From JBDRRP01 sp964446485 (GTDB lineage: Bacteria > Desulfobacterota > Desulfobacteria > Desulfobacterales > JBDRRP01), in the NCBI GenBank assembly GCA_964446485.1, contig CAYUOU010000005.1, forward strand, positions 19,356-83,355: 64,000 bases of DNA. Reading direction: 5' to 3'. Positions 1 to 8,601 of the stretch are shown one piece after another. The stretch's first letter is position 1, and every line of letters starts with the position of its first letter. Made by a program: the position numbers and the translations under genes. The notes below the pieces were generated by a model that did not search any database, was not told the origin of the DNA, and saw only the letters and a list, made by a program, of their open reading frames with translations.

Positions 1-474
1 CAGGTCGCTGACGACATTTCAGGTGCCGCCGTATTCCAACGCTCACCGGGGAGTGATCTCTACCGATTGGCCCTTATCGGCATGCGGAAGCGGGGAGCAA
101 CGCCGACGGGCGCCGCCGCCCGCCGCCTGGACCACCGGGCGTTTAAAAGATTCATTGAGGCCATCCGGTTTTGGCCTGGCGTGACCTTTGATTTTATCGG
201 CGCTGCCGAGCCATCGGCTGCGGCAATGGGGTTCAGTCTGTTTCGATACTTGAGAAATAGTGAAATGCGGCGCCTTAACGCCCTCTCCGCCGAAGCATAT
301 GCCGCCGAGCGCCGCAGCGTGACCGCCCACCGATACCCGGCCTTTCCCCGGCGTGCCGTCGTTACCCGCGGCGATACGTTGAAGGCCATGCTCAAGGAGA
401 TTCCCGGATGGGTGCTTCGAATCGGAAGGTCCAGTCAACATCTTAAAAGGGCTTCCGGCAAGGGGGGGGCGTGA
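1..474 (+). CDS. 3' end of an unrecognised gene (5' partial)
   Basis: The frame is open from the left edge of the window, so only the last 157 codons are seen; a TTG at 67 is available but nothing marks it as a start. The visible part is basic (Arg-rich) with no motif I recognise; it ends in a Lys/Arg/Gly-rich tail. Its TGA overlaps the GTG of the next gene (GTGA, 471-474), so the two are probably translationally coupled and functionally linked to the HPr-kinase-like and S26 proteins that follow. Function unknown. Confidence 0.6.
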   Translation, partial: QVADDISGAAVFQRSPGSDLYRLALIGMRKRGATPTGAAARRLDHRAFKRFIEAIRFWPGVTFDFIGAAEPSAAAMGFSLFRYLRNSEMRRLNALSAEAYAAERRSVTAHRYPAFPRRAVVTRGDTLKAMLKEIPGWVLRIGRSSQHLKRASGKGGA

Positions 475-1379
475 AGACGCTTGCCACCGTGACGATTGCC
501 GGGGTCGCCCTTGCCATGAGAGGGGATTCGACCATCGTCATCAGGGAAAAAGCGGCGGCCATGCAACCGTTCTTCCATTCTGGACCGCGTGAATCCGAGC
601 CGGGTGCCGAAGTGATCGACATCGTACTCCACCAGGCGACCGAACCTCCGGCCATGGCCGGGCTGGTCAAATCCTTTGACAGTGGTGACGCCTGGTCCCT
701 TTGGACATCCGATACCCGTGCGGTTCTGAGACTCCAGCCGCCCGGGGCGGACATGGCACTGTGGCATCTGGACATGGATGCCGCATTTACCAGAGGAGCG
801 CTTTACTGCCACGGTGATTATTGGTTGAATGGGACCTCGCAACCGACGGTGAGCAACCCGCTGCGATACCCCCTGGATCAGATCCTGGTGATGCTTCACC
901 TGGCGACGCATTTCGGGGTGGTGCTTCACGCCGCGGCTGCGGTGATCCGCGGGCGGGGATTTATTTTTCTCGGCCGGTCCGGAGCTGGGAAAAGCACGCT
1001 TTCCACGCTACTGGCCGCGGATTGCCGGGTGACGTTGCTGAGTGACGATCGGATCATCGTTCGGCGGGTGCGCGGCCAATGGATGGCATACGGGACCCCA
1101 TGGCCGGGCGATGCCGGCATCGCCCGCAACCACGGCGTTCCCCTGGCGGGAGGCTGCCTGTTATCCAAGGCGGACCCATGCACGGTGACGCCATTGACGC
1201 CCAAAAATGCATTGACAAGGCTGCTTCCCGTAACGTCAATACCGCTATTTGACCGGAAACGAAGTGATGCGGTGTTGTCCTCCTGCGAATCCCTCACCGC
1301 CGAAGTGCCCATGTTCGAGCTGCAATTTTCACCGCGACCGGAGGCGGTTTCCCAAATCATACACTTGGCCGGTTCCTAA
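471..1379 (+). CDS. HPr-kinase-like (HprK-related) P-loop protein
   Basis: 302 residues. The C-terminal half resembles the HprK/PEP-carboxykinase-like ATPase fold: Walker A GRSGAGKST at about 168-176, then an SDD acidic motif at about 191-193 and a YGTPWPGD segment at about 207-214. The N-terminal half lacks the DRTGG-type domain of true HPr kinases, and no HPr gene is nearby. Such HprK-related proteins usually occur in peptide-modification or cell-surface clusters beside PqqD-like or peptidase genes, which fits the neighbour. The start is GTG, overlapping the upstream stop by four bases. The fold is a confident call; the substrate is unknown. Confidence 0.75.
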   Translation: MKTLATVTIAGVALAMRGDSTIVIREKAAAMQPFFHSGPRESEPGAEVIDIVLHQATEPPAMAGLVKSFDSGDAWSLWTSDTRAVLRLQPPGADMALWHLDMDAAFTRGALYCHGDYWLNGTSQPTVSNPLRYPLDQILVMLHLATHFGVVLHAAAAVIRGRGFIFLGRSGAGKSTLSTLLAADCRVTLLSDDRIIVRRVRGQWMAYGTPWPGDAGIARNHGVPLAGGCLLSKADPCTVTPLTPKNALTRLLPVTSIPLFDRKRSDAVLSSCESLTAEVPMFELQFSPRPEAVSQIIHLAGS

Positions 1380-1388
1380 GGGCTGCCC

Positions 1389-1880
1389 ATGTTTTCGGCG
1401 CCTTCGACCATCGATGCCTCGCGAAGCGACATCACCGCCTTCATGGCTGACGCCTTGAAAACCGGAGCCGCCGTGAGCGTGCGGGTGACCGGCAAGAGCA
1501 TGCGGCCCCTGACCCCTTCCGGCACGCGACTGGTCATCGCGCCGGTCAAAGCAGCGGCGCTGGTCCCAGGGGACATCCTGTTTTATCGCAACACACTAGG
1601 GGCCGGCGTCATTCACCGCATCCTGAGGATCGATGTCGACCCCATCGTCGGGCGCCAGTTTCGCACCAAAGGCGACGCCGCGTTGGCTTTTGACGAACCG
1701 GTGCGCTCGGATCAAGTGCTGGGCCGTGTCGTGCGTATCGAGCGGCTTTTCAAAAATGGGCGGCGCTGGGTGGTGGACCTCAACGTCCGCCGCTGGGTAT
1801 GGGCAGGGGCAGCGATTGCCCGGTTGCAGTGGATGGGAAGTAAAATGATCCTCAAACTGCTCGGGTTGATACGGCGATAG
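1389..1880 (+). CDS. S26/S24-type signal-peptidase-like protein (Ser-His type)
   Basis: 163 residues, nine bases after the HprK-like gene. It shows the peptidase S26 signature GKSMRPL with the nucleophile at Ser37, the LVPGDIL box at about 58-64, an IHRIL segment with His76 where LepB has its general-base lysine, and TKGDA at about 93-97. A Ser-His arrangement is typical of the SipW/Sec11 (S26B) branch rather than LepB. There is no N-terminal transmembrane segment; a hydrophobic stretch occurs only near the C-terminus. Short relatives of this kind accompany HprK-related kinases. It probably processes a cluster-specific substrate, but no precursor peptide is visible here. Confidence 0.7.
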   Translation: MFSAPSTIDASRSDITAFMADALKTGAAVSVRVTGKSMRPLTPSGTRLVIAPVKAAALVPGDILFYRNTLGAGVIHRILRIDVDPIVGRQFRTKGDAALAFDEPVRSDQVLGRVVRIERLFKNGRRWVVDLNVRRWVWAGAAIARLQWMGSKMILKLLGLIRR

Positions 1881-2027
1881 CGCGGGGTCGTTCGCAACGT
1901 ATTAAGTTTTCGGTGAGTGAAAAGGCGGCTTGCAATACAAATCGCCGGCGACCTTTCATCATTGCACGCCGCCCAACAACGCTTCGCTTCATACGGTTAT
2001 GCATGACGCGTCTAAATCCGTCACATC

Positions 2028-2135
2028 GTCATTCCGAGGAGGAACGACGAGGAATCCGGGTGTTCATTTGAAGTGACGGAAAAATCGGCAAGACCAAGAT
2101 CCCTCGCTACGCTCGGGATGACATCCGAGGGGGTT
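2028..2135 (+). repeat. Dispersed repeat family A, copy 1
   Basis: It runs from GTCATTCCGAG at 2028 through GACGAGGAATC to ATCCCTCGCTACGCTCGGG and ATGAC at about 2122, with a conserved flank GAGGGGGTTTTAGGGGCTTG. The ends are imperfect inverted repeats. It lies in the 300-base gap between the S26 gene and the convergent GlmS-like gene; no gene is seen there. Same orientation as copy 2 at 5981 and opposite to copy 3 at 63784. Confidence 0.85.
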
Positions 2136-2180
2136 TTAGGGGCTTGTCTTACTTCAACTTTGGAACAAACACCTCGCCAC

Positions 2181-5100
2181 CTACTTGCCATTACGCTGCT
2201 GCACGATGCCTTCGGCGATCTTCTCCGCCGAGAGGCCGAAAAGATCTTCCGTGGCAACGGTGTCCAACAATTCCCGCTCCCATGCTACGGAACTTTCCTG
2301 GACGATGTTTTTGATCCGTTCGTATTTGCCGCCGAGTGCCTTCACTTTCTCTTCCAGGGTGGCGCTGGAACGATAGGCTACATGGAGCAAAAGCATGTGG
2401 GAGATGACATTGATTCCGACGTCGCTGCTGGAGAGGATGGGTATGACAACGATGTTGCGGTTGTCTTTTCTGCCTTTGCCCAGGTAGACGTTCCCCTCCC
2501 TGGCGATGATGCGCTTGGTCCCTTTGAGACGTGGATCGCTTTCCACACGTGAGGGGAGCGGGGCCAGGGAGCCGTCCTTTTCTTCCACATGAATGGCGGT
2601 GGCGTCGGTGGGCTCTCCCAATGTACTGAGGCCCTCGATGCGGTACCGGATGGCGCCGTGGATCTCCTCGATAATGGGGCTGACGTTTTTCATCACCAGC
2701 ACATTCCGGTTCGTGAGCTGGGGCGTCGTGAAGCCGAACCGCTTGAGCGCGTCGAAGAGCACCCCTTCGAGTTTTTCCGCGATGCGGCTGGTCCCAACGG
2801 TGACGGTCTTTGCCTGGTGCTTGATGGCGTCCACAGGGCGCGCCATGGTGTTGATGGCTGTCGACAGCCGGTCGGCCAGCGTGTTGAGCATGTTGGCCGC
2901 CGTTCCTTTGACACCGAAGTCCAATTCGAAATCGGAAACGGGAAGTCGGCCGGCGATGTACTTCAGCGCCAGCGCCAGGTCGGTGGCCGTGTCGAGGCCG
3001 AGGGCGGCCGGCAGGCGGTTTCCGGTCTCCAGTTTTCGAAATTCCTTGTAAAATTCCAGGATGAATTCCCGAAACGATTTTTCGAGGATGAGTTCGTAGA
3101 CATCCATGCCGTTTGATTCCGCGGCCAGGATCCGTTGCCGCAGCCGTTCCAGGAAGGTGAAAAAGAACCCGGAACTGGCGTTGATGGCCAGCGCGGCATG
3201 GTAGCCCCAGAGGTGGCCGACCAAGGTGTTGGTAATGGGGGCCAAGTGCTCGCTTACCGGCGGCACATGAAACACATCCGCGGCATAGGGTGCGAAGCGC
3301 TGCTCCCCCGCATCGGTGATGACTACGGGGATGGCCTTGTGCGCGTGAAAAATGGCCGTGTCTTTAATGATGTCGCCCAGCACGGCCTCACGGGTTCCGG
3401 CGGCGCAGACGATGATGAGGGGTTCCGAGGAAAGATCGATGTGCTTTTTGTCTTCGACAAAATCCGATGAAATGGTCTTGTAGCAAAGTTCACTGAGCTT
3501 GATGCGGATTTCGTCTGCCGAGGCTTTGTTTGGTCCGCTGCCGACGGCAGCCCAGTAGGTCCTGCCGGCGGCCAGCCGTTCGGCAGAGGCGGCAATGGCC
3601 TGCTGCTGGGTCAGGATTCGGCGCATGATTTCCGGCAATTGCCGGAGTTTGTTGAGTTCTTCGGAGATGAAGGCCGCATCCCGATGACCGGTGGATTTAA
3701 CCATGAACAGCCCCAGTAGTGCGCCGGCAACAATTTGCGAGTAGAACGCTTTTGTGGATGCCACAGACATTTCGATGTCCCGGCCGCTGCTGGTATACAT
3801 GACGCCGTCAACCTTGAAGGTGATGTCGGAATCCCGGCGGTTGACGATGGCCAGGGTGGCGGCCCCCCGGTCCCGAACCATGTCCACGGTGCGGTTGGTA
3901 TCCGTGGTGGTCCCCGACTGACTGATAGCGATCACCAGGCTGTCGGCCATGGACCTGCCGCCGTTCGCTTCCCGAAGCTTGAAGCCGCTCAACTCCGAGG
4001 CCTTGAGCGCCGTGATGAAAAGCTTCGGGTCGCTGAAATAGGTGTTGAGGATATCCGCGCAGGCCATGGCCGCCACACCGGCCGTGCCCTGTCCCACGAA
4101 ACAAATCCGACGAATCGTGCCCTCGGCGATGCCCTCAATGATGGCCGATGGGCAGGTGTCCTCGTCGAGGCTGACCGTGGTGGTGCCGTCTTTCCGGCCG
4201 GTGGAGCGCCATCGATTCTGCAGCGTGCGCGCCACGCTGGCCGGGGATTCGGAGATTTCCTTTAGGAAATAGTGGTTAAACCCCTGTCGGTTGATGTCCC
4301 GGGAGGTGATTTGCGTCTGCTTGATATCTTTTTCAGAAAAATCGACGGGGGTGCCGTCGTAATAAACGGCGCTGAGTCCCTTGAGATGTCCCGCATCGGC
4401 CTGATCCAGAACGAAGATTTGCCCCTGGGTAGGACCGTCTTTGCCGGTGACCACCTTTTCTCCTTCCAGCTTGATGTAGCGCTGGGTGGCTTCGATAAAC
4501 CCATAAATTTCCGAGGTGGCCATGAAATGATCGGCGCCCAGTCCGATAAAGACGGTCTGGCCGCTGCCCTTCTGGGCGATGAAGAGTTTCCCCGGGGCGA
4601 AATCCGTCTGCATGGCGATGGCGTGGGAGCCTTCGAACATGTTCACTGTTTTTCGGAAGGCCTCGGCCACGTCGTTGCCGTCGCTGATGTGGGCGGCCAC
4701 GAGAAGGGGAATGATTTTTGTGTCGGTAGTCACCTCCGCGGGCATCTGCACCCCCTGTCGGGTCAGTTGGCCGCGGAGCTCCTGGTAATTATCGATGTCC
4801 CCGTTGAGACAGACATGAACGATGCCGCGGTCGTCTCTGACGCTGCCGGCTTCCTGATGATCCACCGGGTGGCAATTGACGGCATTGATGGCCCCCACAG
4901 AGGCCCAGCGGGTGTGGGATAGGATGGAGTCCAAGCGATGGGGCAGACTCACGATGGTTTGCAAGATCGCATCCTGTTGGATGGCGGACCGAATACGACG
5001 GATATTGTCGCCCAGTCTGCCGATCTCTGCGGCCACTTTGTAGACGAAGGCCAAGGTGACCCGGCGGCCGTTGGTCGCATCCCCGTGGCGGGCGACCCGG

Positions 5101-5930
5101 ATGCCGCTGTCCACCAGGGGGTTCTGGTTGCGGCGCGTCGCAAAGGCCTCTGACAGACCCGTGGTGTTGAGGCGCTCGATCAGTGACGCGTAATCTGTTG
5201 CCGTCATTTCCAATAGTACAGAAAGGCCGGCACTGTCGCGCCCCCTGACTTCGAGGCAGTCAATGCTGCTCAAGACTGCGTTGATTTGGTGATAGACTTG
5301 AAACACCGGCAACGAATGCCCCTCCGGCAGTTTCGGCAGCAAGTCACCGATTTCCGAGAGGCTGGTCAGAATTTCTTTTTCCAGGCACCACGTAATGTCC
5401 TTCAGGCACTCCAGTTGAGAAGACATGATGTCCACTTCGGTGGTGGAGAGGCTCCCCATATTCGCTTCGAGGAGGCGGGATTCCGCGTCCTGGAATGCCG
5501 ACAGCTGTCGGGTCAGGTCCTTTAAGACGGCGCGCGCATCCGGTGTCTGAAGGATGAAAAAACCGGCAGCATAGGTTTTTAGCCGCCAAACTTGTTGAAA
5601 CAGACCCGCCAGGGCCTGACTGCCGCCGAGGTAGGTCTTGTCCAGGGCACGGGTGCCGTCGTGGGTACAGACCGAAAACCCCTGCAGCATGACACTGGCG
5701 ACGCCCGATTCGATGCCGGCCGTGTTAACGCCGGCGCGCGTATCCGTCTCCAGTTGCCCCTTGGCGACAATGCATGCGATGCCGCAGCAGAGCCGCAGCG
5801 GGGAGAAGGGGAAAAAAACCCACGCCCTCGCCGGCACCCGGTGGACGTGCCGGCCAAAATACACTGGGGTGGTTAATAGAGCGGTTACCCGTTTCCAAAT
5901 CACCGCGGTCAGCGATACCCGTTTCAACAT
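2181..5930 (-). CDS. Giant GlmS-like amidotransferase/isomerase (GATase2 + two SIS domains + extensions)
   Basis: 1249 residues, twice the length of GlmS. The glutaminase (GATase2) part is recognisable: Cys49 in CCGI, RGRDSAG at 229-235, HTRWA with Arg341 and Trp342, NG at 376-377 and the aspartate of TDT at 403, so glutamine chemistry looks intact. SIS1 spans about 600-740 (ISQSGTT, VASTKAF) and SIS2 about 785-920 (conserved Glu807 and His830). Unusual parts are a 48-residue leader before Cys49, a roughly 165-residue insertion (about 60-225) and a tail of about 330 residues replacing the short GlmS C-terminus. An AGAGGT ribosome site supports the start at 5930, so Cys49 would need leader removal to become N-terminal, as in PurF or glutamate synthase. 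It lies downstream of kdnAB. It could make an unusual amino sugar or be a regulatory GlmS derivative; the substrate is unknown. Confidence 0.8.
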   Translation of the reverse strand: MLKRVSLTAVIWKRVTALLTTPVYFGRHVHRVPARAWVFFPFSPLRLCCGIACIVAKGQLETDTRAGVNTAGIESGVASVMLQGFSVCTHDGTRALDKTYLGGSQALAGLFQQVWRLKTYAAGFFILQTPDARAVLKDLTRQLSAFQDAESRLLEANMGSLSTTEVDIMSSQLECLKDITWCLEKEILTSLSEIGDLLPKLPEGHSLPVFQVYHQINAVLSSIDCLEVRGRDSAGLSVLLEMTATDYASLIERLNTTGLSEAFATRRNQNPLVDSGIRVARHGDATNGRRVTLAFVYKVAAEIGRLGDNIRRIRSAIQQDAILQTIVSLPHRLDSILSHTRWASVGAINAVNCHPVDHQEAGSVRDDRGIVHVCLNGDIDNYQELRGQLTRQGVQMPAEVTTDTKIIPLLVAAHISDGNDVAEAFRKTVNMFEGSHAIAMQTDFAPGKLFIAQKGSGQTVFIGLGADHFMATSEIYGFIEATQRYIKLEGEKVVTGKDGPTQGQIFVLDQADAGHLKGLSAVYYDGTPVDFSEKDIKQTQITSRDINRQGFNHYFLKEISESPASVARTLQNRWRSTGRKDGTTTVSLDEDTCPSAIIEGIAEGTIRRICFVGQGTAGVAAMACADILNTYFSDPKLFITALKASELSGFKLREANGGRSMADSLVIAISQSGTTTDTNRTVDMVRDRGAATLAIVNRRDSDITFKVDGVMYTSSGRDIEMSVASTKAFYSQIVAGALLGLFMVKSTGHRDAAFISEELNKLRQLPEIMRRILTQQQAIAASAERLAAGRTYWAAVGSGPNKASADEIRIKLSELCYKTISSDFVEDKKHIDLSSEPLIIVCAAGTREAVLGDIIKDTAIFHAHKAIPVVITDAGEQRFAPYAADVFHVPPVSEHLAPITNTLVGHLWGYHAALAINASSGFFFTFLERLRQRILAAESNGMDVYELILEKSFREFILEFYKEFRKLETGNRLPAALGLDTATDLALALKYIAGRLPVSDFELDFGVKGTAANMLNTLADRLSTAINTMARPVDAIKHQAKTVTVGTSRIAEKLEGVLFDALKRFGFTTPQLTNRNVLVMKNVSPIIEEIHGAIRYRIEGLSTLGEPTDATAIHVEEKDGSLAPLPSRVESDPRLKGTKRIIAREGNVYLGKGRKDNRNIVVIPILSSSDVGINVISHMLLLHVAYRSSATLEEKVKALGGKYERIKNIVQESSVAWERELLDTVATEDLFGLSAEKIAEGIVQQRNGK

Positions 5931-5980
5931 GTTGCGACCTCTTTCTTGATAGCTCCATAAAAAGTCGAAATTCCCCCATT

Positions 5981-6120
5981 GTCATTCCGAGGAGCGGTCT
6001 TCGCTCTTCGAGCTACGCCCCCCAGGGCTTGCGACGAGGAATCTCAACATTCTGTTATCTATAGATATTATGATTAAAACACAGATCCCTCGCTACGCTC
6101 GGGATGACATCTGAGGGTTT
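5981..6120 (+). repeat. Dispersed repeat family A, copy 2
   Basis: Begins GTCATTCCGAGGAGC at 5981 and ends CTCGGGATGAC followed by ATCTGAGGGTTTTTACGGGC near 6120. Direct repeat of copy 1, so the GlmS-like gene lies between two copies in the same orientation. It fills most of the gap between that gene's start and the kdnB stop codon. Confidence 0.85.
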
Positions 6121-6137
6121 TTACGGGCTTCTCTTTC

Positions 6138-7214
6138 TTAGATCTTCAGGTAGAGTTCGGTGATGCGATCTCTTGTCATGGTGTTGCGCCAGTCTTTGCC
6201 CAGCGCATTCTCCCACAAGGGTTCAAGGACCAGCGACACATCCACCATCTTTGCCACTTGATCCGGGGTCAAGTCCGCCGTCAGTCCCTTCGGCAGGGTG
6301 ATCTTTTGGAGAGCCATCATTTTGCGGAACTCATCGACGCCGTCGGGGTAGTATTGCCCAAGAACGTCAAAGGCCACGCAGTTGCCGATGCCATGGTGGA
6401 GTCCCAGGACAAAACTCAGCCCGTAGCTGAGGGCGTGGCAGATTCCCACCTGGGAGTAGGCGATGCTCATTCCGCCGCAATAGGATGCCATCATGAGTTT
6501 GTCGTCGGCATCCTGCGACGGAAGTAGAAACACCTCGCGGCAGAGGTCCAGGGCTTTCTCGCCGTAGGCCCGGCTGAAGGTATTGAGGTAGGTCCCGGTG
6601 AGGGACTCGATGCAGTGGATGTAGCAGTCCATGCCGGTGTAAAACCGCTGGTCGGCGGGGGCGCCGGCCAGCAATTCCGGATCGAGGACGATCTGGTCGA
6701 AAACGGTATGGTCGGAATTGATGCCCAGCTTTTTTTCGGGGCCCGTAAGCACCGTCGTTCGTGACACTTCCGCCCCGGTGCCGGCCAGCGTGGGGATCCC
6801 CACATGATACACCGCCGGCTGCTGGACGAGGTCCCACCCCTGGTAGTCCGCTGCGGATCCTGGATTGGCGAGCATGAGCGACACCGCTTTGGCCAGATCC
6901 ATGGCGCTGCCGCCGCCCATGCCGATGACGCCGTCGACGGTTTTCCCTTCCGCTTCGGCCATGTCCTTGATCCGGCGCGTGAGCGCATCCACATAGATGG
7001 TTTTGGGTTCATCGTCGACGTTGACCGGAATCAACGCATCCCGCTGTTCAAGAGGAATGCGGCCCTCAAGTGCGGTACCCGAGAATGCGTCGTCCATGAG
7101 AAACACCATGAACCCCTTGGGGGCGCGGCGTTGGGGGGCGAGAATGTCGGCCAATTGATCGAAGCAGCCGCGGCCGAAGACCACCTTGGACACCATTTTG
7201 AAATTTCTGAACAT
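6138..7214 (-). CDS. kdnB: 3-deoxy-D-manno-octulosonate 8-oxidase (iron-containing alcohol dehydrogenase)
   Basis: 358 residues from the ATG at 7214 (MFRNFKMV), the position where KdnB proteins begin; an in-frame ATG lies 18 bases upstream. Group III Fe-alcohol dehydrogenase fold with GMGGGSAMDLAKA (nucleotide binding), AGTGAEVSRTTV, and metal-site segments GMDCYIHCIES and LGLHHGIGN. KdnB oxidises C8 of Kdo to an aldehyde, which KdnA then aminates. The pair with kdnA and the N-terminal match to KdnB set this apart from a general alcohol dehydrogenase. It follows kdnA on the same strand. The product would be 8-amino-Kdo for the LPS inner core. Confidence 0.85.
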   Translation of the reverse strand: MFRNFKMVSKVVFGRGCFDQLADILAPQRRAPKGFMVFLMDDAFSGTALEGRIPLEQRDALIPVNVDDEPKTIYVDALTRRIKDMAEAEGKTVDGVIGMGGGSAMDLAKAVSLMLANPGSAADYQGWDLVQQPAVYHVGIPTLAGTGAEVSRTTVLTGPEKKLGINSDHTVFDQIVLDPELLAGAPADQRFYTGMDCYIHCIESLTGTYLNTFSRAYGEKALDLCREVFLLPSQDADDKLMMASYCGGMSIAYSQVGICHALSYGLSFVLGLHHGIGNCVAFDVLGQYYPDGVDEFRKMMALQKITLPKGLTADLTPDQVAKMVDVSLVLEPLWENALGKDWRNTMTRDRITELYLKI

Positions 7215-7318
7215 GTCGGTTTCTTTCTTCATTGGCGGTTGTTGGGCGCTTTCTCGCGTGGGACTCGGCGCTCGGCCGCGTGACGCCGGCCGGGTGAGGC
7301 CTTCCGGCGATCTGCGCA

Positions 7319-8509
7319 TTAGCCCCGGCGCAGCACTTCTACCATGGTTTCACCGCGCTTTTCCAGTTCGTCTGCGTCCCAGGCGAGTTTGATCTGCATA
7401 GACACGGTCCTTCCCAGGATGCCGTCCGAACGGGGTAAGTCGAGGGTGCGGTAATCGGGACGATTGGGGACCAGGGAAAGGGGCAGGGGCGCCGACGCGG
7501 CCAGGTTCTTAAAATGATCCCATCGGCGGTGGTAGTGCCAGTTGTTGTCGTACCAGTAAAAACAGCCGTCGACGCCGGCCGCCCCCAGGGCGGCCGCGGC
7601 CCGCCGGGCCGTACCCTCGTCTGGCAGCATGAAGCTCAAAAAAGTGGCGGTGTCTCCGTCGGGATCCGGCAAATGGCGGAAAGTGAGTCCGGGAACGTTT
7701 TCAAGGCGCTGCTTCAAGGCGTGCTTGTGGGCGCGCTGAACTTCCAGAATACGTGGCAGTTTTCGGATCTGAGCCACTCCGACCGCGGCGTTCAATTCAC
7801 TGATCCGCAGGTTCATGCCCATGATCGGGTGCCCTTCGAGACCGCGATCGCTGCCGAGATGGTCGTGACCATGATCGGCGAAGGCGTGGGCCGTCTCGTA
7901 GAGGGTCGCATCGTTGGTGACGACCCCGCCACCCTCGCCGCAGGTGATGGTCTTCACCGGGTCAAAGGAAAAACACCCCATTTGGCCGAAGCTGCCCAGC
8001 GCCTTGCCCCGAAAACGGCCGCCCACAGCCTGGCAGGCGTCTTCGATGAGGACGAGACCGCGGCGCTCGCAGATGGCGGTAATCTCGGCGATGTGCGCCA
8101 TGGACCCGCACATATGCACCGGTATCACCGCCCGGGTCCGGGGCGTGATGGCGGCTTCCACGGCATCCGGGGCAAGACAGAGGGTTTCGTCCACCTCGGC
8201 AAAAACCGGTACGGCGCCGGCGAAAATCACCGCCTCGATGGTGGCGACGAAGGTGAACGGCGGCACGATGACTTCATGGCCGGCACCGATACCGCAGGCG
8301 GCCAGGGCCACACTGAGGGCGGCCGTGCCGCTGGCGCACAGGTGACAATGCGCCACGCCAAGGGTTTCGGCCAACGCTTTTTCGAAGGCCCTGGATTTCC
8401 AGTGCCCCTTTCTCGCACCGTCGAAACCGTAGCGCATGAGCACGCCGGTATCCAACACATCCAAGACTTCTTTACGCTCTTCATCCCCAAACCATTCAAA
8501 TCCGGGCAT
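7319..8509 (-). CDS. kdnA: 8-amino-3,8-dideoxy-D-manno-octulosonate transaminase
   Basis: 396 residues. DegT/DnrJ/EryC1-type PLP aminotransferase with the KdnA-type start MPGFEWFG, SGTAALSVAL (cofactor phosphate), VIPVHMCGSMA, EDACQA (pyridine-ring aspartate) and the PLP lysine in DPVKTITCGEGG. The start at 8509 is set by a GAAGGGAG ribosome site six bases upstream; the ATG at 8515 lies too close to that site. KdnA transfers an amino group, normally from glutamate, to the C8 aldehyde made by KdnB, giving Kdo8N. No CMP-Kdo8N synthetase is in the window. Confidence 0.87.
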   Translation of the reverse strand: MPGFEWFGDEERKEVLDVLDTGVLMRYGFDGARKGHWKSRAFEKALAETLGVAHCHLCASGTAALSVALAACGIGAGHEVIVPPFTFVATIEAVIFAGAVPVFAEVDETLCLAPDAVEAAITPRTRAVIPVHMCGSMAHIAEITAICERRGLVLIEDACQAVGGRFRGKALGSFGQMGCFSFDPVKTITCGEGGGVVTNDATLYETAHAFADHGHDHLGSDRGLEGHPIMGMNLRISELNAAVGVAQIRKLPRILEVQRAHKHALKQRLENVPGLTFRHLPDPDGDTATFLSFMLPDEGTARRAAAALGAAGVDGCFYWYDNNWHYHRRWDHFKNLAASAPLPLSLVPNRPDYRTLDLPRSDGILGRTVSMQIKLAWDADELEKRGETMVEVLRRG

Positions 8510-8601
8510 GGTCATCTCCCTTCTGGCCGGTCGAGTTGCGGCGTTACGGGTGACATCACCGCGGTTCTGCGGGCAGTGCACGCTTCCGGCACGCCGCGGT
8601 G

